From Paraescarpia echinospica (taxonomy: Eukaryota > Annelida > Polychaeta > Sabellida > Siboglinidae), in the NCBI GenBank assembly GCA_020002185.1, contig CM034532.1, forward strand, positions 26,770,911-26,834,910: a stretch of 64,000 nucleotides of DNA, given 5' to 3'. Below, in pieces: positions 56,359-64,000 of this stretch. The position numbers and the translations under genes are program-made. Within the stretch, counting starts at the first letter, position 1, and each line of letters opens with the position of its first letter. The notes under the pieces were generated by a model. The model had not been told where the DNA came from. It did not search any database and saw only the letters and a list, made by a program, of their open reading frames with translations.

Positions 56359-56799
56359 TTTCACCGCCGGAAACGACGAAGAAACCTACGTTACCGCCAC
56401 CTCGTTACCGCGGCTTACAACAATATCCTCCATACTTGTGCTGCCGTCTAGCGAATACCAGTGTTTCTTTTCGTGTAAGTGACAGCAAATTTCATGTCAT
56501 TTAATCTCGTGTTCTAACGCGGTAAGCTATTTTGATACATTGTCTGATATGCCGTACTGACTTTAACGTCTTCATCTTCGGTCTACATTATATGTGTAAG
56601 TACTTAATTCACAAAAACAACTTCTCTGCTAGTTTGTTTGTAGACATTTGAAGGAATATATATTATAAGTTTAGAACGTAAATATTTTACAGAAGAATTT
56701 GTTCATATTTTTGTTAAAACAGCATGAACTTCTAGGGCGCCTATAACCTCAGATTATTTTTTATAAAACATTTTACGCACGAACGACTTTCACTCCCAC

Positions 56800-57590
56800 C
56801 CGTTGCTCTCCTTCTTGTTCCCTGTTGTATAGGGGTGAGGGACAGACTGTACATTATAGCTGAACCACTCACTGTGTCTCTTCCTTCCAGCGCTATCTGT
56901 CCATCGCTCCCTCTCTCCATCTTTCATCCTCTCCTGATCTTCTCACGTCCATCCTCACGCAGTCCTCCCGTCTCAGCTGTGACCTTCCAATTTTCATGTG
57001 TCTTTTATGTTCTTCCGCGTCTGCTCTCTTTGCTATTTTCCGGCATCCATCCTTGCCAAGTGGCCTGCCCATCCCATCCGGCTTCTCAACAATCCTCTTG
57101 TTACGGTGCATTGCATTCCAACCTCTTTTCTCAGGTTATTCGTCCTTCTTCCTTTTATCCTCTTTGTTCTTGTTATTTTTCTAACCCAGTTGTTCTCACA
57201 AACTTGCAGCTTCTATTGTTGTTGTTCTGTCAGCGCTACTGTCTCCATACCATTTAGGCATACCGGTGTAACACACACTCTCAGGACTTACCCTTTCAGC
57301 TTTTTTTGAGATTTTTCTGTCCATCATAACTCCCTCTACCTTTCCCCAAGCATTCGCTCCTGCTTGTTTTCGGCGTCGCACCTCCATCTCTGAACGCCCA
57401 TCCGCCGTAACCATTCCTCCAAGGTACACAAAGCCGTCCACTTGCTTAATTTCCTTTCCAGCCAACCTGATGTCCATTTGCTCTCTCTGGTATGCGACCC
57501 ATATCACTTCTGTCTTCTCCAGGATCATGCTCAGTCTGTGTTTCTTGAACACCCTGCTCAATCCTCTTATTAAAAAACAAAGTCTGTGCA
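56800..57590 (-). mobile_element. LINE 3' fragment
   Basis: The minus strand encodes MILEKTEVIWVAYQREQMDI, then AGKEIKQVDGFVYLGGMVTA, RRRKQAGANAWGKVEGVMMD and RKISKKAERV. Beyond a frameshift it continues with TVALTEQQ-like and GRPLGKDGCRKIAKRAD residues. This is the end of a LINE RT and its C-terminal domain, running away from NDUFB8 exon 1. Confidence 0.75.
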
Positions 57591-57645
57591 AAAATGACCT
57601 TAAAAATTACCGTCCTATCTCAAATAGCGAGGCTATATTTGGCGG
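57560..57645 (+). mobile_element. Scrap of another LINE RT domain
   Basis: PLIKKQSLCKNDLKNYRPIS is the conserved RT block 2 of jockey-superfamily elements. It stops abruptly after about 25 codons, at the apparent junction with the CR1 element's 5' region. Confidence 0.6.
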
Positions 57646-58242
57646 AGATAGATCGTTGAAATTGGTGGTGTATCAAAGTTCATAAGCAAGTGGAATTACT
57701 GATTGATAAGTATTATTCTTGCCTTAATATCATTCATAAAGTAGCAGTAAACATATATTGAGTAGCAGTTGTGCTTAAAGTTAGTTAGATAAAGTATTTT
57801 AGGACACTTTAGTCTAGTGAGTAATAATAGGGTACGTTAGCTTACGGGTACGATAAGTTTGTAAACAAGATTTAACAAACCTCGTTATGTGGTAGAATAT
57901 ATAGGTGATAAAGTAACAACCATAAACTACCTACATAAGATAATATCTGTGTAAGTCAGTACCTGCTAGACATTTTGATAAGGTAGCTTTGTTGTTAAAA
58001 TTAAGCATTTGCGATAATCGGGCGAACTAAGTTTATGTAGCTAGTGTCTCTCTTATTCGCTAGGGCGCTGTATAACCTAAATAAATAAGGCAGTCTAGCG
58101 TACGCAATCTTACGTAAAGTGTAACATTTGTGCACAGAAAACAGTCTTCTTAAAGACTACATAGACAGTGAATAGTGTAAACACAGTTGACAAAACTATT
58201 TTAAATAGCTAATTAGATTATTATTATTAAATAAATTCTGAT

Positions 58243-59463
58243 ATGGCGCCTTGCAAGCGGCAAGTCAAGGCAAAGAGACACTTGGTGTGCGACGACTGCC
58301 ACAGTTGGGTAGATTTTGCCTTATCCGGCTGTACGAAGTCATGGACAGAAACCAAGGAAGAGGGATTCACCTTTCAGTGCGTGGGGTGTTGGAAGGTGAA
58401 ATGTCTGGAGAAAGAGGTAGCTAGGTTGGTAGATATTGTGAAGGGGATGGAGATGAGAATCAGCAAGGAGACAGATGGAATGGAGAGAGACGACAGGGAT
58501 AAAGTTGGGAATACTGTGAAACTGAAGGAGCAGAGTAGTGGCAACAAGACCGAGGAAAGGAGACTGAGAGGAGGGAAGGTGATCGGAGGGGAAGAAAGTG
58601 GAGGATCGACGGCAGGAAATGTGACAGGTGTGAAGGTGGCAGGAGAGAAAGTGACCGTAGAGAAAGAGGTAGGAGGGAAAAAGAGACGGGAGAGGAGAGA
58701 AGGAAATGCAATGGGAGGAAAGATGACGGGAAGAAAGGAAGTGAGAGTACATGTGACAGAAGAGAAGTCGGGAGGGACGATGACAGGAAGAAAGGTGACA
58801 AGAGAAACAGCGTCAGGAAAGAATGGAACGGACGAGATTGTGACGGGAGAGCAGAAGACAGGGGAACAAGATTACAACCAGACAGATGCAAACCGTAGAA
58901 AGAGCTACACTGAGGCAGTGATTGAGGGGGCAATGAGGAAAGAGAGGGTGTTTATGGGCGATTCGATTATGAGAAAGACAGATAAGACTCTAAGCGAGGG
59001 GGAGGACGTCGTTGTTTGTCTACCGGGGGCTAGGATAGAACATGTAACTGAAAGGGTAGAGAAGGTACTGGGGCATGGCAAGGGAGGGTCTATACTAGTA
59101 CATGTAGGGACAAATAACGCAGAGAGGGAGGGAACAACTGGGATAGTTCAGAAGTACAGACAGTTAGTGAAGAAGTTAAAGAAGACAAGAGTAGAACAGA
59201 TTATCCTCTCAGGAATTTTGCCAGTAATGGGAGGAAGGGGGCCGACATATAGAAACTGCAAGAGGATGGCGATCAACGCACTAGTTGAGCAGATGTGTAA
59301 AGAAGAGGGGGTGGGATTCGTAGATTTATGGGGATACTTTGTTGGGAGGGAAGATATGTACATGAGAGATGGCCTACATCTAAGTGGAAAGGGGGCAGCA
59401 GTTTTCTCAGAGAACTTGCTGCAATCTGTTGACAGTGGGACAGGCTGCATCTATTTAAACTAG
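58243..59463 (+). CDS. CR1 ORF1: PHD-like zinc finger, Lys/Glu-rich linker, SGNH esterase
   Basis: 406 residues, uninterrupted. Residues 17-52 hold spaced Cys (VCDDCHSWVDFALSGC ... FQCVGCWKVKC) like the PHD-type finger of CR1 ORF1. Residues 60-220 are a Lys/Glu/Gly-rich, low-complexity linker, probably nucleic-acid binding. Residues about 232-405 form an SGNH hydrolase: FMGDSIMRKT (nucleophile Ser in GDS), HVGTNNAER (G/N block), then RDGLHLSGKG with the D-x-x-H catalytic pair. All catalytic residues are present. In other CR1 elements this protein is thought to bind RNA and, through the esterase, membranes or lipids. Confidence 0.88.
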   Translation: MAPCKRQVKAKRHLVCDDCHSWVDFALSGCTKSWTETKEEGFTFQCVGCWKVKCLEKEVARLVDIVKGMEMRISKETDGMERDDRDKVGNTVKLKEQSSGNKTEERRLRGGKVIGGEESGGSTAGNVTGVKVAGEKVTVEKEVGGKKRRERREGNAMGGKMTGRKEVRVHVTEEKSGGTMTGRKVTRETASGKNGTDEIVTGEQKTGEQDYNQTDANRRKSYTEAVIEGAMRKERVFMGDSIMRKTDKTLSEGEDVVVCLPGARIEHVTERVEKVLGHGKGGSILVHVGTNNAEREGTTGIVQKYRQLVKKLKKTRVEQIILSGILPVMGGRGPTYRNCKRMAINALVEQMCKEEGVGFVDLWGYFVGREDMYMRDGLHLSGKGAAVFSENLLQSVDSGTGCIYLN

Positions 59464-62339
59464 ATTCGCAGGGGGGATTCACAGAGAAGCCTGAAACTGG
59501 AGGCATAGATAAAGACAGCAGAAATAAATCGGCAAAGAACAGCCTGGAAAACTGTTCTGAATCAGGATATAAATGCATTTGTTTAAATGCAAGGAGCATA
59601 GTAAACAAAAGAAGTGAACTAAACATTATGGTAGAAGATATTGACCCTCACATAATAGGTATAACCGAATCGTGGGCCACCACTGATATATCAGATGCCG
59701 AATTGGGACTAACAGGATATGTAATGTTTAGGAAAGATAGAATAGGAAGAAAGGGAGGTGGAGTTATTTTATATATTAAAGAATCTATCCAGGCTTATGA
59801 AATAAAATTAGAAAGAGAAGCAGATTGCGAAGAAGCTGTTTGGTGTAACATAGTTACAGGAAACTCAACGTTAACAGTTGGGTTAGTTTATCGAAGTCCA
59901 AACATAAGCATAGAAGAGAATGAAAAAATACAAAACGCTATAAGGGAAGTAAGCAAACGGAACTGTATTATTATGGGGGACTTTAACCATGGGCATATAC
60001 AATGGAAATCTCTACAGAGTATGGGGAGTGAGGACCACAAGTTTTTAGTTTTAGTACAAGATAGTTTCCTTTCTCAACATGTGCTAGAACCAACCAGGGG
60101 AGAGAATGTGTTAGACTTAGTTTTGTCCTCACAGAAAGAATTAGTTGACAATGTCAAGATATGTGAGCCACTGGGGAGTAGTGATCACAACCAGATACAT
60201 TTTACCATCAAAGTAAAATCAGAAAGGAATAGTAAAAAGCAGTATAGGAGAAATTTCCACAAAGGAAGGTATAAGGACATGAGGAAATATTTAGCAAAGA
60301 TAGACTGGAATAACACACTGAAGAATAAGACAGCAACCGAATGCTGGAATATCTTAAATAGTGAAATTAAGTGCATAGTCGATAAATTTGTACCTTTCAA
60401 AAAACAAGGGAAACGGTCTAAAAAGAAACACTTATCGAAAGAAGCCATTAGAAAAATTAAGTATAAACAAATGATGTGGAAGTCATATAGATGTACTGGA
60501 AATGATGAAGACTACAACATTTATAAAGAAGCACTTAATCAAGCTACAGCTGAAATTAGAAATTCAAAGAGAAGCTATGAAAAAAAATTAGCTAGTAATA
60601 TAAAACATGACAGTAAGAGTTTTTATGCGTATATTCGAAGCAAACAGAAAGTTCAGGATAAGGTCGGTCCTCTAGAAGATAGTGCTGGAAATACAATATC
60701 AGAGGGATTCTTAATGGCAGAAGACCTGAATGAGTATTTTAGTTCAGTGTTTACCAGGGAAGATATTAGTTCACTGCCAGTACCAGAGGCTAAGTTCAAG
60801 GGGGCAGATTCAGACTATTTGGGACAGTTAGTTGTAACCTCGGAAATGGTAGCTAAGAAAATAAGGGCTATGAAGGATAATAAATCACCTGGAGTGGACG
60901 GGATTCCGCCCAAACTACTATTGGAAATTGTAGAACAAATTAGCGTACCGCTTGCAACAGTTTTCAATTTGTCATTAGAAGAGGGAGTGGTTCCTTTAGA
61001 ATGGAAAGAGGCAAACATTATACCGTTATTTAAAAAGGTTCGAGAAACAAGTCAGAGAACTATAGACCAGTGAGTTTAACATCAGTGATTTGCAAATTAT
61101 TAGAAAGACTAATTAAAGATCACATGGTGGATTTTCTTGTTAAACATAACTTGATAAACCCATCTCAACATGGGTTTTTAAAAGCGAGGTCATGCTTAAC
61201 AAATATGTTATGTTTTTTGGAAGACATCACTAGGTGGGTAGATGAGGGATCACCAGTAGATATCATCTATTTAGATTTTCAAAAAGCTTTCGACAAAGTA
61301 CCACATCAAAGATTACTCCTTAAGCTAAAGGCCCATGGCATAGGAAATGGTATAATAAACTGGATAGAAAAATGGCTGAATGACAGAAGACAACGTGTAG
61401 TAGTTGATGGGGAGGCTTCAAACTGGAAATCGGTATTGAGTGGGGTACCACAGGGATCAGTACTAGGACCTATATTATTCTTAATATATATCAACGATTT
61501 GGACGATGATATAACAAGCAAGGTGTTAAAATTTGCGGATGATACAAAAGTGTTTAGAAGGATTAAAGTGATGGAGACAGACAGCATTTACAAGATGATC
61601 TTGATAGGTTGATCAAATGGTCTGAAAAGTGGCAAATGCTGTTCAATTTTGGGAAATGTAAATGCCTCCACACAGGTCATGGGAATGAAGAGGTAAAATA
61701 TAAAATGGGGGTACTGTTCTAAGTACTACTGTAAAAGAAAAGGACTTGGGGTTAACCATTAGTGCTGATATGAAGGTTTCAGAGCAGTGCGGAAGTGCAG
61801 CGTCAAAGGGAAATCAAATCCTTGGATTAATTAGGCGAAATATAACGTATAAGAAAAAAGAATTAATAGTACCGCTGTACAAAACAATAGTGAGGCCTCA
61901 TTTAGAATATTGTATACAAGCATGGAGGCCATATCGCAAGAAGGACATAGATATGCTAGAAAGAGTACAGAGGAGAGCGACTAAAATGATACCAAATCTG
62001 AGGGATCTTAGTTACGAAATACGCCTAAAAGAATGTGGTTTAACAACATTAGAGACCAGGAGATTGAGAGGAGATCACATAGAAGTGTTTAAAATATTGA
62101 ATGGTTATGAAAATATTGATAGAAACATTTTTTTCTCAGTTAAGAAAAATAGAAGGACCAGAGGACATGAAGCTACATTAGTAAAGGAGCAATGTAGATT
62201 AGATATAAGAAAGTTCTCATTCTCACAAAGGACTGTAAATGAATGGAACAGATTATCTCCTGATTGTGTTGGTGCTAGTAGCGTGAATATGTTTAAAAAT
62301 AAAATCGACACACACCTTAAAAAGGCGGGATACATGTAG
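59464..62339 (+). pseudogene. CR1 ORF2: AP endonuclease and reverse transcriptase, three frame breaks
   Basis: The frame of ORF2 is already open at the ORF1 stop; the first Met is 59628, which lies after the endonuclease N-terminus (CICLNARSIVNKR at about 59580). Endonuclease motifs are GITESWA, GGGVILYIKE, IIMGDFNH, LDLVLS and GSSDHNQ. RT motifs are NKSPGVDGIPPKLL, SQHGFLKARSCL, IIYLDFQKAFDKVPHQ, SGVPQGSVLGP and KFADDTKVF (catalytic ADD). The C-terminal domain ends KKAGYM. The frame shifts by one near 61042, near 61580 and near 61712, the last in a G-run one base shorter than in the copy at 7689-8486. All domains are otherwise recognisable, so inactivation looks recent. Confidence 0.88.
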
Positions 62340-62809
62340 ATAAAAAGTATTGGACTCGATAAGCCAAAAGGCTTCCTTGTCCACCTGCCATCCAGAGTAA
62401 TTTTCTGGATGGCAATCTTGTTAAATCTTGTTAAACTAGCAATTTTCGACTCGCAATCGACGTTCTCCACCAGAGCCTCTCCTGGTGCTTTTTTTTGGCT
62501 AATAAATGGGCACATTATCAACTGTTATGTATTAATTGATTGTAAAACAGATTCTAAGTGCCAACAAATATGCCGCCTTTCAGAAACTGTTTTGATTGAT
62601 GTATTTTAACCCACTCACCCTCTGTGCTTCGTTTTAGCCATCAGACGAATACACTCGTTTGGTGGCTCTCGTGGCAACTGCATTTAAATGCCTTGACGGG
62701 AGTCTCCTGATTTATTGTATATGCCCTGTAATAATATGTATCTGTAATTATTGATCTAATAAATTTCATTTCATTCACTCATTTCATTCACTCAGAACTG
62801 CACAACTAC

Positions 62810-62965
62810 AGTGAGTGCTTGCGCGGGCGCGTGCGTGTGTGCGCGCGCGTGTGCCTGCCTGCCTGCGCGCGCGCGCGCGCGTGCGTCTATTTGTGTTTGT
62901 GCGTGTGCATACGTGCGTGTTTTTATGGTGTGCGTCCGCGTATGTGTGTGTGCACGTGTTCATTC
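62810..62965 (+). repeat. Alternating (GC/GT)n tract
   Basis: About 150 bp of GCGCGCGTGT-type sequence; the translations are spurious. From 62440 to 63390 nothing else was recognised. Confidence 0.85.
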
Positions 62966-63396
62966 TAACGAACAACAAGGATGTGGTGAGTGTGGTTAGT
63001 TTATATGATACCATTCATTAGTTGTTTCTTCCGCGCGGCAGCTGCCCTTCGACACAGAACAACGCGACTATTTTAGTGCCACCAGCCACAAATCAATACG
63101 GGAATCGCGACAACAAAACACCGAACAAAAACACTTCTTTCAATTCACTGTTATTCATGTTTGTAAACACAGCGAACAACTTGTTCCTTGAATTGAGACG
63201 GGAAATTGGCAAACAATATGAATAATGAAGGTTTACTTCATTGACTGGCATGTCATTGACTGTATACTGACTAGAATTATATTTATACTGGAGTATTCGT
63301 CATTTTCTGTATGCTTAAGTATATTGCGCAATATCCAGTACTTGAATACTTTTCTAAACAAACCTAAACTGAAACAATAAAAATATACATACACAA

Positions 63397-63470
63397 ATGT
63401 GTGTGTATGTATGTGTGGGTGTGTGTGTGTGGGTTTGTGTGTGTGTGGGTGTGTGTGTGTGTGTGTGTGG
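63397..63470 (+). repeat. (GT)n microsatellite with GGGT
   Basis: GTGTGTGGGT units next to the 3' end of the minus-strand LINE at 63480-64000. Confidence 0.85.
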
Positions 63471-63479
63471 CGTGGCAAT

Positions 63480-64000
63480 CTCGATCTGCCGCACTTGTCG
63501 TAGACATAGGCAATTGGCTGAGAAGATAATGCAGATTGGTAGATCTCTGCTTTCGGTGGTCCTTCTTTTCAGCCAGTTGTGTTGTTCTTGTGTCTTCTCC
63601 TCTTATCATGCCTGTTTTAATGGTCGACTTCCAATCAGTGCGATCATCAGCGGCTGTTTCCCAGCTGTTTGCGTTGATTCCCGCCATCTACATATCCCGT
63701 TTACGCACGTCTTGGTACCGAATATAGGGACGGCCAATAAGACCCCTCCCAGTGACAAATTCACCATAGAATGTATCGTTGAGTGTACGACCATCAGCCG
63801 CTCGGGGAACATGGCCGCGCCATCGCAGACGTCGTTGGCTTAACAGTGTGTATATGCAGAAACACGAAGCACGCTCCAGAACCTCTGTAATCGTGACCAT
63901 GTCTTGCCAGGTGTTGCCGAGAATACGTCTGAGGTAGCGAAGGTAAAAGCAATTCAGTCTCTTTTCTTGTCTTGTATATGTTGTCCAGGCCTCACTGCTG
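63480..64000 (-). mobile_element. LINE ORF2 C-terminus, continues beyond the window
   Basis: The minus strand, in one frame with a slip near 63690, reads SSEAWTTYTRQEKRLNCF, then YLRYLRRILGNTWQDM, VLERASCFCIYTLLSQRRLR, WRGHVPRAADGRTLN, GRPYIRYQDVRKRDM and AGINANSWETAADDRTDWKS. This is the common C-terminal region of an animal LINE family that differs from CR1. The RT core lies beyond 64000. Confidence 0.85.

Larger units (their letters stand above)
57700..62436 (+). mobile_element. CR1-clade LINE, nearly full length, copy 2
   Basis: A two-ORF non-LTR retrotransposon: ORF1 with a PHD-like finger and an SGNH esterase, ORF2 with AP endonuclease and reverse transcriptase. It ends in two small hairpins (62361-62374 and 62387-62413) and the short tail ATCTTGTTA AATCTTGTTA, with no poly(A). 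Esterase-bearing ORF1 and a short tandem 3' tail are features of the CR1 clade. The 5' boundary is uncertain: 57650-58242 has no other feature and is probably its 5' UTR. Three single-base frame breaks in ORF2 make it inactive as it stands. Confidence 0.88.

Noticed and set aside
56835..57309. Plus-strand frames of 103-140 codons upstream of the CR1 element
   Set aside because: Antisense shadow of the minus-strand LINE fragment, whose RT motifs are clear.
58339..58933. Minus-strand Ser/Leu/Phe-rich frames of 137-157 codons
   Set aside because: Antisense shadow of the Lys/Glu-rich linker of CR1 ORF1.

Overview
The window looks like nuclear DNA of an invertebrate deuterostome or other marine metazoan. 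It is AT-rich, with small exons, GT-AG introns, many decayed LINEs, tRNA-type SINEs and many minisatellites. The habit of minisatellites sitting across intron/exon junctions recalls reports on amphioxus genes ('mirage' minisatellites; recalled, not checked). A lancelet is therefore my best guess, not a proof.

Layout. (1) 189-994, + strand: last two exons of the RNA polymerase subunit RPB6/RPABC2 (POLR2F). (2) 1411-4206: a pogo/Tigger-like DNA transposon with a broken transposase and TA target duplications. (3) 4.2-8.5 kb: intergenic, with a decayed LINE, a small TA-flanked element and a 5'-truncated CR1 LINE. (4) 8556-32035, + strand: 27 exons of a type IV (zeta/iota) diacylglycerol kinase. 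They cover two C1 zinc fingers, the catalytic and accessory DAGK domains, ankyrin repeats and a PDZ-ligand C-terminus. All exon phases agree and give a 914-residue open frame; the N-terminus was not found. (5) 47824 down to 35101 (perhaps 33549), - strand: seven or eight exons of a JmjC Fe(II)/2-oxoglutarate dioxygenase of about 335 residues. (6) 48.9-52.5 kb: a LINE remnant and a decayed satellite of about 200 bp units. (7) 56358 down to 52936, - strand: a complete five-exon gene for complex I subunit NDUFB8 (177 residues). (8) 56.8-62.4 kb: LINE debris, then a nearly full-length CR1 retrotransposon with ORF1 (PHD-like finger plus SGNH esterase) and an ORF2 (endonuclease plus reverse transcriptase) carrying three single-base frame breaks. 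(9) 63.4-64 kb: another LINE 3' end running off the window.

The main unusual observation is that four separate tandem arrays, in two neighbouring genes on opposite strands, each abut an exon and are built from copies of that exon's own 3' splice junction (intron tail plus AG plus first exon bases). The arrays lie at 15341-18130 (kinase exon 11, about 90 units of 31 bp), 37747-38500 (JmjC exon 5, 12 units of about 60-63 bp), 36254-36757 (JmjC exon 6, 5 units of about 101 bp) and 35325-35717 (JmjC exon 7, 7 units of about 61 bp). The exon 5 array is in frame over its exon-proximal part, and each of those units re-encodes the iron-binding H-x-D motif. The other arrays put stops or frameshifts into the message if an upstream acceptor is used.

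The host genes are unrelated housekeeping or signalling functions (transcription, lipid signalling, 2OG oxygenase, respiration). Nothing suggests they work as one pathway.
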